From NCBI GenBank assembly GCA_028641055.1, contig CM054061.1:116568019-116632018 (forward strand): a DNA stretch of 64,000 bases, written 5' to 3'. Positions within the stretch are counted from its first letter, which is position 1; every line of letters starts with the position of its first letter. The notes below the pieces were generated by a model that saw only the letters and a program-made list of their open reading frames with translations, had not been told where the DNA came from and searched no databases. This DNA comes from Alopecurus myosuroides. Lineage: Eukaryota > Streptophyta > Magnoliopsida > Poales > Poaceae. This document shows positions 47,167-59,000 of the stretch, piece by piece. The position numbers were made by a program, and so were the translations under genes.

Positions 47167-48439
47167 GAGGTAAATGCACCATGAGTCCCCCAACTTGTCA
47201 GCTCTTTGCAATTTAGTCCCATAACTTGCAAAACGTGCAACACGGAACATAAACTTGTCAGCTCTGTGCAAATTAGTCCCAAATCATCCTGAAGTTGACA
47301 TATGGCGTTGGCACTTTTGCAAAAGGACCCATTAATTTTTTTCCCTGTCATGTGTGGGCTTGATGCTCCCCTACATGTGGGACCCACGTGTCAGCGGCGA
47401 AAAATTGTGGGCACATGTATGGGACTCAAACCCGCGACTTGATGGTGCATCCTCGCGCGCACAGCCACCAGACCACACATCGAGTACTGATATTGTTATG
47501 TACTAAATATTCTTATACGTTAGTGGGAGCATGTACAACATATATTTGCACAGGTTATGTACTACCGTTTTATTATACAACATGTTACTGGGAGATACTA
47601 ATATCAAATCCGTTAGTGGAAGCGTGTACAACATGTAAAATACTATGTATAACGTTGTATTTTATGCATGGTACGTCTACATGTATAATATGTATAAATA
47701 TCTTTATAGTGTGTATGTCATGTACAACATCCATATATACAATGTATATTATGTATAAATAATATACTATACCTATTGTATACATCTAAATGACACACTA
47801 TACATGTACATTGTATACTATATTATTCTATAATATAGGACGGCAAAAAAATTACACTATATACTACAGTATTTTGTACATATAGTAATATAAATACAAT
47901 TTTATAATATTTTAAACCAGGACACGATTTTATACGTACTCTATATAAAATATTCCATAAGAATGTATTATTAAAGGCACACTATTTTATCTTTTATCAT
48001 AGTATATACCGACTACCGTATACTAAAACGGTAGTACATAACTTGTGCAAATATATGTTGTAGACGCTTGCAGTAACCTATAAAAAGATTTAGTATCTGA
48101 AAACATCAACATCCGTTTGTTGGTCTAGTGGCTGCGCGCACGGAGATGCACCCCCAAGTCTCGAGTTCGAATCCGGTACCTGCATGATTAATTTTAGATA
48201 TTTCGTCTGCCGCTGACACGTGGGTCCCACAGGTAGGGGAGCATCAGGTCCACACATAACATGGAAAAAATTTAATGGGTCCTTTTGCAAAAGTGCCAAC
48301 GCCATGTGTCAACTTCAGGATGATTTGGGACTAATTTGCACGGAGCCGACAAGTTTATGTACCGTGTTGACGTTTTACAAGTTATGGGACTAAATTGCAA
48401 AGAGCTGACAAGTTGTGGGATTCATGGTGCATTTACCTC
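47167..48439. mobile_element. MULE B, non-autonomous Mutator-like element with long TIRs
   Basis: It is 1,273 bp and framed by a perfect 9-bp duplication TATAAGTAG (47158-47166 and 48440-48448). TIRs begin GAGGTAAATGCACCATGA and extend about 410 bp on each side (to about 47578, and from about 48017). They leave an AT-rich core of about 440 bp with no gene. A 9-bp duplication plus long TIRs is diagnostic of Mutator-like elements. Each TIR includes a tRNA-like segment. Confidence 0.88.
48121..48174 (+). other. tRNA-like Pol III box pair in the MULE B TIR
   Basis: TGGTCTAGTGGCTG (48121-48134) matches the A box and GAGTTCGAATCC (48163-48174) the B box of tRNA genes. The opposite TIR carries a decayed mirror copy at 47421-47475 on the minus strand. 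No full tRNA fold is evident, so this is a tRNA-derived segment and not a tRNA gene. Confidence 0.5.
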
Positions 48440-48602
48440 TATAAGTAGAGTTTTCAAAAACACGTAGGGGATGGAATATATAGCATATTTTTGTACATAG
48501 TCATCTTAGTAACTTAGTTTTATAAACTAACTTTTCAGAGTACTAGCTAACATCCATGCTAACTAAGCTCTCCTAAGGTCTGTATAGCTCTGATACCAAC
48601 TC

Positions 48603-51600
48603 TGTAAGATCCCCCTGAACCACTGTTCAAGGAAACCTCCGATATGCATACATTCACGATCCGAGATCACACTACTCGTGAACAACATATCAAGTTGGCA
48701 TATAGATACACTATCCACTACACAATTACAGACAGACTTACGAAAGGGACTTGGTCACATGACCAAGTCTAACACAACTGCCACGCAGGGTAAACACACG
48801 ACACACACAGCGGAGGACTAAAACACACAAACGTAGTAGAGCACAAGTCACGCCTTAACCTGCAGGCTGCTTGTCGTACCCTGACTTCTAGGGGATACTC
48901 ATCGGGCCAAACTGGATAGCAGATGCTTGGATTATGGGGCATAACTGCTCCCACGTCCAGCTTCCTGGTAGGCCTGCGCTTATGCGCGACAACAGAAGCC
49001 CTGCTATTCCATCGTCGATGTAAACTATCCACTAGAGACCAAAGGCACTACTGTCGACGTACTTCATACCAATCACACATGGTACGTCAACAGCTTTGAA
49101 CAAAGGATATCACAACAGATCTCTACGACACAAAAGATGGAAATAACTTGCAAATGGCTCTCATTAGAGCAGAGATAGCAAATACAATCATTCAGAGGGC
49201 ACATGCCCCAACAATACATCAGTACAATACAGCGGAAGCAATCAACATGTCTGAGTACAGACAAAATCCAAATAGGCCTAAGAGGCCGGAAACGAACAGA
49301 CGGAGCCCATCCACGAAGTCTCGGATCCTGCCCGGGTCCGCTATCTACTCGTCAGCAGTCTCGTCATGATCCACGTAGTAGCCACCATATAGATCTTCGG
49401 AAACGTCGGTCTGCGGAAACCACAGCCCCAAAGGGGTCAGTACATAAACGTACTGGCAAGCAAGACTCACAGTTCACCAAAGTGTAACCCGTCAACACCA
49501 AGCACAGATGCCTTGGGTTGAAGAAAAGGGGTATGAAAGATGCTGCAACTGGCTGCGCTAACCCACTACAGAAACATACTACAACTGCCGGCTAACAGAA
49601 AGTAGATAAGATCGAGGATTGTAACCAACTGAAAGATAACTTCAAACAAACCCATCCTGGACCTCGCCCCTTATCCAAAGAAGCAATCCGAGGATAACTC
49701 ACACAGTTGTATTAAAGGTGAATCAAGTTATTGTGTCATCAACCTATTACTAGTCAAGTTATTAATCATTGGGTGTAACATGTTTGATCATTATGTTTAA
49801 GTTGTCCTGAGTACTTGTTAGCCAGTACTTTCACCAAGTAATCCATAACCGCGGAAAACACGGCTTCTCGAGAAGATTATCCCTGCAGGGTTGCACCAAT
49901 TTGGACGTACACGTATGAATAACCCGCCAGATGGGAGATCACCCCACCAAGCGGGGCACTCAACACAACCAACCATTCTTCGCATCAAGCCCAAAGCACC
50001 TTGGGCGCACGGCTAATCGAGCCCAGAAGAAAATGGACCCTCATAGCACTAAGAACGTGCCCCCCTATATGCCGACTACGAAAGTTCCACCCTGGCCTGG
50101 GCTCGCAAAAACATGCATGCGGCAAATGGAAAACACGAACTAAATGAGGCGATTTGGACGAGATGTGAATCAGGTCAAGTTGAGGGGGGCGCCCATACTC
50201 GCTTCCCACATGCGGGTAGTGCGCTCATCATGGATCAGTAGACAAGACCCTTTTCCTATTAGGGTCGACACTAGCAGGCCTCAAAACCACACAGGGCCTC
50301 CTGCCGGTGCCTTATCATCAAATTTATTATTAATAGTAACGTTAGCATGATTGATTGATTAAACATCGAGCCCCCAGAACATAATGGAATATAGTAACAG
50401 AAGGTAACGGGAACAGACTCGAGCAAAACAACCTAAGCATGCTAGTAAGACACTGGCCCAACCAAAGGGGTGATAGGAGTGGAGGTGAGGCAATATCAAG
50501 GTTAAGGGATTCATGTGATGGGTTCGTAACAGAAACAACTACTACTAAGGCTAGCAGAAAAGAACAACGGAAAGTGTCGGTAATCAATGTTGAAAGGAAC
50601 ACAGTGGTTCATGTGAGTGATAACTTGCCTGCAAACCCAGTAGCCTGGTACTGAGCTAACTCCTTAGAAGGGGTGTCGTAAGTATCGTCGGTCTCAACGT
50701 CGTCGTGTATCCGAGAAGAAGCAAACAAACAATGCAGGAAGATAAACAATCAATATCATGGCATAGGTGCACAAACATGGGATGATGCATGTCATGTTAA
50801 TAGATGCATCAAAATAAACTACTTGACAAGATATCACAATTTAATTGGACCCATATGCAATTGGATTGCATATGGAAAAGATACATTGAAATAAGTGGAA
50901 ACAAATGATTTACAGTTAATTATTATGTGAGAGTTGTTAGCATGATGCATGCATGATGATAACAACAAAATAAAAACAAATAACAATGATAGATGCAAGT
51001 GAAAAAGGATTGGAACAAGTTTTGGAAATCATTGATTAAGTTTGGAAAGTTTGGTTACTTAAAACATGTCACACAAGTAATGGTTGTTTTCAACAAGTTA
51101 AAGGGTTCAAAACAAACAACAAAGTTTATATTTGAAAATAACATCAAATTTTAGTTGGATTACATGTTTCAAATATTGAAATTTGGAGTAGGATGAATTT
51201 ATTATGAATTAAACAATATTAAACAAGTTTTAATTGAATTTAAAACAAGTTTGAAGTTAATTGAATTTTTATTTGTCCAAAACATAAATTCAAACTAATA
51301 TTTGAAAAGTTCACACTTTGATGGTTTGAAAACATATTTTGCATGTTCAAAAATATTTTATTTTGAGCAAGTTATGATTTTATCAAATTTAATTGAATTA
51401 AACAAGTATTAAATTATTTAGGCAATTTAAATTATTCAAACAATGAAACAAATTTTATATTTGAATAGGATATTCAAAATGGTATGAAAAACATATTTTA
51501 TTTGCCTTATTTGGAATTAGTATGAATTATTTATGAATTATTGCAAATTACATTTGAATTACTCAAATTTGAATTTTAAATGCATTTTGAAAATTCAAAA

Positions 51601-53483
51601 CAGGAAACAAAAGTTACCAAAAGGTAGACAATTAAATTTAGAATAGCACACATATTTTATTTTCAGTTATTGGAGTTATAAAACTAATTTAGTAACAAAA
51701 CACTTCCAGGGACTAATCTGTTAATTATTTGGACCTTTATTTAAAAAAGAAACGCTGGCAAACTTTTGTTACACTCCGTGACCAAGTACCAGTCACTGCC
51801 CCGTGGGCCTGGCCAGCGTGGCGCGGTTGGATGGTGAGGTGGCGCAGCGGGTCACTGACCCGTGGGCCTGGCCACCGTGGCAAATACAGCGAAAAAGGAC
51901 GCGCGAGGGGGGATCGAACCCGCACCCTCCTACTGCGCGCGAAGGGCCACTGCCACTGCGCTGTAACTGAACTTTTGTTCAGAGTACAGCTACGTTTGTT
52001 TTTCAGGTAACACACACGGCCTTGTGCCAAACTGACGAAACTGCAATCTGCAGTTAGCAGGCACGGACAGAGGCCTCGCCGGTGATCACCACGGTGGGTC
52101 TCCGGCGGCTCGCGGTGTGCGTGTGGTCCAGGTTTGCGTGCAGGTGTGCGTGCAGTTCGCGTGTGTACCAAGGGACAGAGGGGAGGAGGGCAGAGGGCTC
52201 ACCGCGGTTGCGAGGACGGACAGAAAGGAGGAGTTGGTCGCCTGCAGTTGGTGGCGACGGCGGCGTGATCACGGACGGCGGCGGCGATCTGGCCCTCCTC
52301 GGGCTCCACTGTGGTGTCGATGACGTAGGTGGCATCGAAGCCTTCCCATTCCCGTGGCTAGCGCACGATGCTAGCCATCGGCGACGGCAATCACCGGCAG
52401 GGTTCAGGGAGGCGGCGACCGGGTTCAGTACCGAGAGCTGATGCGAGCAGTGAGAGGGAAAAAAATTCGGCGGCGGCGAGGGGTAGCTAGGGTCTAGGGT
52501 TCGAGTCTAGGGTAGAGGGAGTAGGTTAGTTATAGGGGAGAGGTGCTTGTACGGCGGCAATCGGAGAGGAGGGTGGAGAGATCGGGTGGTGGAGGCTCTT
52601 GCAGAGAAAAAGACAGAGGGAGGTGTACGGAGGTGGGGGACGAAGGGGAGTGGGCTGGCGCAGAAGAATAGGTAGATGGGCTGGGCTGCTGTGCTCTCTC
52701 TCTCCCTTTTCTATTTGTTTTTCTCTCTTTTTTTTTGTAGCAAAAATGAAATTGGAAGGAATTGTTAGCTTTTATTGTTAGGAAAAATGCTAGGAAATGA
52801 GGGTGGGTTTATTATGTCAATTACTACCAATTACCAAGTTTGGATTTTAAAATTATTTAAATTTTTTTTGTGCTGTTTGGAAAATAAACCAAATTAGATG
52901 ATTTTGAATAGTTAAAATGATTATTAAGTCAACACTTTAATAGAATGACCCAAGTGATTTAATTGGAAACAAAAGATCATAAAATGTTTTGGGTTATTAT
53001 TTTTATACTTTCACATTGGGTTCTGTTTGGAACACATGGTTTGAATTTGGAATATTTTGTTAATTAATATAGAAAACAACAACTTAATAGGGTGAACCCT
53101 ATTATTAATGTGATTAAAGTGAGTTGATTGGTTTGGAGATTTTCATGATTTCCAAATAAGGTGCTGTTTGAATTTGAGTTTGAGTTTGAAAACAACTTGG
53201 AAACTATTTAATTGAAATAAAAGGACCATTTTATTTGTTGATCAATATTGAAAAATAAGACAACAATTGGGTTGTTTTTATTTGAGATTTCTATTTCAAA
53301 AGTTGTAACATAACAAGTATGAAAACAAGGCAGTTGAAATTGTTTGAGTTTCATTGTGAAAACAAAGAATAACAGATGCAAAACAAAAGAAACAAATGCA
53401 ACAATATGATGACATGATGCAATACTTTAATAACAAGAAATCAAACATTCTAAATGGTAGGTTTTCATACTTGGGCTGTTACA
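48603..53483 (-). repeat. Z 5' LTR (4,881 bp)
   Basis: On the minus strand it begins TGTAACAGCCCAAGTATG and ends GGGGGATCTTACA. The primer site follows it at its 3' end. About 280 bp at that end are homologous to the 3' module of X, while the 5' part is different. A GC-rich block lies at 51.77-52.64 kb. The motif CGACGACGTTGAG (plus 50693-50705) ends the following AT-rich part. The expected right duplication is CTGCT (53484-53488), with the left copy outside the window. Short frames inside are not supported as genes. Confidence 0.85.
51905..51968 (-). other. tRNA-derived segment in the Z LTR
   Basis: On the minus strand, GGTTCGATCCC (plus 51910-51920) is a perfect B box. GCGCAGTGGCAGTGG, about 30 bases before it, resembles an A box. 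Arms do not pair into a convincing tRNA, so this is probably a SINE-like or tRNA-derived insert. Confidence 0.4.
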
Positions 53484-54654
53484 CTGCTGACCGGGAGACG
53501 ATCCTAGTTCGCAACGCCATCAGTGCAGTACTCCTCCTTGTTGACCTCCTCCTGAGGCTCCTTCTCGAAGTCTGGCAAGTAAATATCAAGTATGAAACCA
53601 ATATGAGTATGTTTGAATGTACTCATCAAGACACCCATCATGTAGCTTACAGAATGCAAATATGCTTATATGGTGGAGTAGGTAGGCTATACATAGGGTT
53701 CACTATCCATGATGTATAAAGTATGGATCATAGTTGATTTTGAAAATCTTTGTATCTTTGTTGAAGAAGATATTTGAAAAGAAAATAACATATTTTTATT
53801 TCTCTTGTAGATATTGCATGTCCAAGAGTTTTTGTAAAACTTTGTTTTAGAAAAAAAATTCTTCTTTGCAAAACTTCTTGTAAAACAACTCCAGCTTTTC
53901 TCCAACAGTACCTCCACGGTACAAAGATTCTCTTTTCAGCACTTCTCAAGTTCAACCCCTTTTTCAAAAATCCTTTTGAAAACATTGACACAATGCTAGC
54001 TACATGGCCATTCAACTGTCCATATCCGAGGACGCGGCTATTTAGAATAGTTTGACTCTATAGAGGTGTACACATTCAACAAGATCTAGAAAATCCGCCG
54101 TGAACAACCACGGAATGTAACAACAATATGTGAACATGACATAACTGATCCTAACCATCCACTATGTTCAAGCTAGAATATGACTATATCTTCAGTTGGG
54201 TTTGTTCTCCCCGACACCACGTCGCACATTGCCACGGCAAGAGACCCAACCGCTTGCGTCCGGAGGAAAAATTAATCCCACACTTTATATGCCTCGTATT
54301 TCATGATTTGACGGCATTTTCGGTTCGAGGGAAAATCACATCCCTTATATCAAATTGAGATAGAGCACACACTAACAAGAACAAGTTTCAGATTAAGCCC
54401 CGTGTCCATTTTGGGGTAGAGTGGCATTACGGTAAAGGTTGTCCGGCAAAGACTAGGTTATGTGTCATTTTTTTAAACACGTTTTTCCCAAAAATGACCA
54501 CTTTAATATTCCTCCGGTGGATAAGGCTTCGCCTTTCCACCGGGTTTTCCATAAAGCATTTGTTTTGCAAAAAACATATTTTTAGGGTGTCAACTTAGGG
54601 ACTTATACTTTTGGTGATAATAATACCATATGGTGGCTATGGGATTGGTGACAC
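53484..54654 (-). repeat. LTR V remnant, 3' part
   Basis: On the minus strand it aligns with X LTR positions of about 16.07-17.33 kb, including the stretches around the cloverleaf-like GCCGCGTCCTCGGATATGG and AGCTAGCATTGTGTCAATG. It is the flank into which Z (right edge 53483) and S (left edge 54655) were inserted. It resumes at 62187 after S. A 45-codon mini-frame lies at 53504-53641. Confidence 0.85.
53504..53641 (-). CDS. V copy of the 45-codon LTR mini-frame
   Basis: It runs from MMGVLMSTFK to DGVAN plus TAG, the same 138-bp length as in X with no indel. The central YLPDFEKEP stretch is identical. Most codon differences from X change the residue. A real peptide is possible but unproven. 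Confidence 0.3.
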   Translation of the reverse strand: MMGVLMSTFKHTHIGFILDIYLPDFEKEPQEEVNKEEYCTDGVAN

Positions 54655-54769
54655 TGTGACAGCCCAATTTTTGGAAGACAGGAAAAACTTGTTTTCAATA
54701 ACCCAAAAATCAGGGCCAACAAAAACTTTTTAATATAGTTGACTAATGTTTGTGTTTCTTTTCTATTTG

Positions 54770-56053
54770 GAGAGAATTCCTTATTTGACACTCCCTTAAA
54801 TCATGTTTCTTATTTGACACTAGAGAAAATTTTCTTTCCTATATGACATCTAGTCTTAATTTTGTTCCCTATTCGACACTCTAGTGCATTTTGTACATGT
54901 GTAAAGACCTTTTACCCCTGTGACTAGAAATATGTACAAGATATTAGTTGTGTTAAATAAAATCTGTCATGTGTTAGACAACACTGAGTCTAATTGGCAT
55001 GCTAGCATGACACGGCCTAATTTTGTAGCAAAGTCCTATACAGACTAATACTAGACACGTACTTATACATACAACTAGTGCACCGAAACTAACTTGTATA
55101 TCTAAACCTGCATGTGTTGACTACTTTTCAAATGATGTACTTGTTTGCCAGTTTAGTCGATAAAATCTACGAGAAATGTAATAGCGGTGATAAATCCATT
55201 ACTGATTATAATAAGATAGCTGACTAGTGACTACAGGAAATGTCCATGCACCGGTGTTGTAAGACCATCCACACTGTGGGTTCGGTTCAAGAAAAAAGAT
55301 CGAACCGACACATTGAAGCTGCAGTGTGTAGAATCGCTATGTGCAGAGCACTTGGGACCCAACTGCAGCTAATCTGTATTTTTTTTCTTTGCTCTTATCC
55401 GTCACAGCTAGACTAGAAAACTCTATTTTATTGTTTGTGTGAGCCGCATGCAGCAAAAGAAGAGAACCAAGTTTAGGATCCGCTTTTTACTCTGACAACC
55501 ATGAGCCGATGCTCCACACTGTATCGAACCGATTCAAAAGCCATTAGGAACCGCTTTTCCTATACATTGTAGATGGTCTAAGTCCCATGCACTGGTGTTT
55601 CTCACATGGACTACGAAGGGATCTTAGAGCATAGCTTATCGTGCGCCTCCGGCCGGAAAAACCACGCATGCATGCATATCATAGGTATTGTACCAATTTC
55701 TTTTCTTTCCCGTTATAGCTAACAACGTAGCTAATGGTTTCAAAATTCAATCGGTCAGCTGAACATCTTTTTTTCTTTCTTCTGACGCCTTCTGACTCGG
55801 TCCTCCATATGTGTATATATAGTATACTTCCACTTGATAATTTCTTGAGGAATAAATATAAATTGAAATGTTGATAGTCATGATTTGGTCACACTATGCC
55901 TATGGGTAAAAAGGTCTTTACACGTGTACAAAATGCACTAGAGTGTCAAATAGGGAACAAAATTAATACTAGAGGTCATATAGGGAAGAAATTTTTCTCT
56001 AGTGTCAAATAAGGAACATCATTTTAAAGGAGTGTCAAATAAGGAATTGTCTC
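54770..56053. mobile_element. MULE A, non-autonomous Mutator-like element
   Basis: It is 1,284 bp with a perfect 9-bp duplication TTCTATTTG (54761-54769 and 56054-56062). TIRs start GAGA(G/C)AATTCCTTATTTG and run about 155 bp. Each TIR contains about four copies of a TTATTTGACACT-like unit. The related LTR W lacks the insertion and keeps a single copy of the site (minus strand near 36930), which confirms the boundaries. No transposase frame is present. Confidence 0.92.
55262..55579. mobile_element. Small MITE-like insert inside MULE A
   Basis: Ends are inverted copies (AGACCATCCACACTGT and ACATTGTAGATGGTCT), 318 bp apart. The flanks CCATGCACCGGTGTT (55244-55258) and CCCATGCACTGGTGTTT (55584-55600) are near-identical direct repeats. 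They are longer than a usual MITE duplication, so the superfamily is uncertain. Confidence 0.5.
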
Positions 56054-59000
56054 TTCTATTTGCTTGTTGATTGTGCTTTTTTTTGAGTTTGTTAACAACT
56101 AACATTAAAACCAATGATCATAACTTTCTTAAAACACAACCCTTGTGATCAAGTCATGACAAGAAAGCTTATCATCTTCATCCATCACCCTCTTTTGGCA
56201 AAAACTTTTTTGAAAAATGTTTTGATTTTAGAAGAAACCCAAAGGCCAAGTATATGAAAATAGATAATTTCCAAAACTATATGAAAAGTATTTTGGAGCT
56301 AATCATCTCCAACCTGTTTTCAACCAAGATATTTTTGCAAGTATTTCAAAAACTCCTTCTCACTTCCTTCTCTTGCAAAAACAATAAGAGGGGACTATGT
56401 TACCCCTATGTTTTAACTCAATTATATTCTATTGGAAATAACAACTTTTGGAGCTGAAACTCTTTACAAAATCCTCTTTTCACGGTATGTCTTGATCACT
56501 ACCTAAAATTAACACTTGAGAAAAACACCTGGAAATTAAATTGAAGAACTCAGTTGGTTGAGTGATTTGTGTGACTTGTTATTTTATCTGCTTGTGGTGT
56601 GATCTTATCTTGTGTGTGTTTTGAAGTATTTATTTATTGTTGATTAATGTGTGTTGATTTAATAAAATAAAACCTATTATTAACAAGATCAAGCATCAAT
56701 ACCATATTCCATCTCATGTCCATATCATCTTCTGTTTTCTTAAAAATCTCCAACTTTGGAGACAGGCTTCTATGTCAAATCTTGATCTACTTATCAATGC
56801 ACCTTCATGGATATAATGTTTAACATATATAACATCTATCCAAGTTGTTATTCTGGATATTCAAACCCTTTGGTATCATCTATCAAAGTCCTTTTGAAGG
56901 CATCCCCAAATAATGATCATATCTCGTTTATTATGAAGCACTTTGTCCATGTTACTCCAAATAACTCCTTATTGTTTTAAGGACCAATGAACCTACCCTT
57001 GTAATCTCCATGACCTATACTTCACCTCCATATGGTACATTTATTTGCCAATGGCCATTTAATTATTATTCTCTCATGGCTTTTATCCTATTAAATAAAC
57101 TCCTGTTTTCACCCTTTTTCCACTTGGTGTCTCAAATATTTTCAAAAGAGTTGTTTATTAAAAATCACTTTTGAGACCTATATTATGTACTCTCTCATCC
57201 CAACTCAAAACTATTTGTTTTAAAATCATTTTACTATTTATTATTTTCCCTTTTCCAAAAGGCCAGAAATGGACTTCAAAATATTTTGTGAAGAAAGGTA
57301 TTTCCTAAAATCTTGGAAAATTAACCAACATGCCTATGGTCATGTGGGACTTATTTATACAAAAACATTTGGAAGTTGTGTTGAAAATTTTGAAGAAAAC
57401 ATTTAAAAACTGTTTCTGCCATTTTTTAATTCCCAAAATTTTGTGAAAGAAATGTTTTTAGAAAAGCTTGAGACCACCACCCCTAGACTCAATTTTTCAT
57501 CCTCTATCCAATGGAGATGATAGTTCATATGTGTTCCATTCAAAATTATGGTGAAAACAAGTAAAAACCGCTTCCGTTCTCTCTGGACACTTTTGAGTTC
57601 AAGCTTATCCTGGCCAATAATTGCCTTCTCTCCCCCTCTCTCTTCATCCCTGGCATTGTAAACATCCATATTGAACTCCTAGACATGGTCTACCAACCCC
57701 TAACCCTCTGCCTCTCCCTCTCTCTCAACCATTAGCAAGTGGACAAAGGTGGTGAGCACCCTCCTCTTCTCTGTCCGTCTCCACAGTGCATCCCAGAGGA
57801 AAATATCGCGCCAGCACACTCCACTCGACTCCCGTGACTCCCTGGCGAGAGCCCTCCCTTTCTCCTTGTCTCCTTCCTCCTACCCGTGCGCTGTCCATGG
57901 CGCCCAGGACTCCCCCGCCTCGTCGCTCACGCTCCAACACATGGGCAACATGCCGAGCTTCGCGTCCTTGTCAAAAAACTCCACAAGACCTCTAGAAACC
58001 TACCCGTGATCCCCATTCGCCGCAGATCGAACTCCTCCCTCCATTGTTGTCTGTCAAACACCTGCGGGAGTCGACATTGAAACCCGACTTCCACTTGCCT
58101 CGAACCTCCTCTTTCCAATCCCTTGTTCCTGGAGGACCTCATCACCTCCGTGATCTTCCTAGACACGCCCTTTGTGCCTCATTGAGCTCTAGCAGGCAGG
58201 TCCATGCCCACCATTATCGTCGGGTGCCGAGCTCCGAAGAGCAGACCACCTCGAGCCCCCTCCTTGCTGTCCAACATGCACCACGAGCCCAAATCCCCTT
58301 CAATCGAAAGCCAATGCCGGAAGCCCCATCTTTTTCCCTTCCAATCGCCGGAATCGAACACGAGCCGCCGCGGACGACCTCTTCGTCGAGCCGTGATCCC
58401 AGGTCGTTTCCGCCCGTCTCCTCTCTTCCCTTACCTTCCTGGGTCGCTCTAGAACCTTGTGCCTTGCTTGATTTCTACCTCCATTGGCTGCAGGGACGCC
58501 GTCGACTGCGACCTTGTCCCGCCGCCGCGGATCCCCGGCGACCACCCCGTTCCGGCCTCCTTCTTCAAGCACCAGCGGGTGCATAGACTCCACCTTGTCT
58601 CCCTGAACCCCCTGGTACTTCCTGCGTTACCAGGAGACAACGGGAGAGCCCGGCGGCGAGCTCGCGCCTCCGCAGCGGCGGCCGGAGAGGACGCCACCGT
58701 CTGCTTAGGTCGCCGACGACTCCCTCCCGCGTGGCCACCTCAGGGCCTTTGGATCTCAATCCGACGGAAGCTTACCCTTTCATGTTGCGTCACGTTGTTG
58801 CGCTTGACCCAGCCGCGGCCCAGCTCTGCTTTTGAAATCCTTCCCGCGCGGGAGAGAGCCTAGCAGGCCGGCTCAACGCGCAGATCCGGCCTACTCCATC
58901 TCTGCAGGTTGTTGTTTTTCCTTTTCCCTGCAGATCCAGATCTGATACTTTACTTTAATTCTAAATGAAAATGTAAATAAGCAAATATTGACAAACTAAA

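Larger units (their letters stand above)
46022..48602 (-). other. Z internal domain, 5' part
   Basis: The primer site is at 48587-48598 (minus TGGTATCAGAGC), four bases inside the LTR end at 48603. The region holds decayed upstream ORFs (46410-46937) and MULE B (47167-48439). No pol is visible in the part of Z present in the window. Confidence 0.75.

Noticed and set aside
47388..47785. Frame of 124 codons rich in Tyr, Cys and Ile
   Set aside because: It lies in a MULE TIR and AT-rich core with low-complexity TATGTA repeats, so the composition explains the open frame.
48121..48174. A functional tRNA gene
   Set aside because: A and B boxes are present, but acceptor and anticodon stems do not pair, and a mirror copy sits in the other TIR.
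51905..51968. A functional tRNA gene in the Z LTR
   Set aside because: A good B box, but no credible cloverleaf or acceptor stem.
58044..58863. Frames of 134 and 180 codons in solo LTR S
   Set aside because: They overlap each other and opposite-strand frames in a GC-rich block. There is no domain and no counterpart frame in X or Z.
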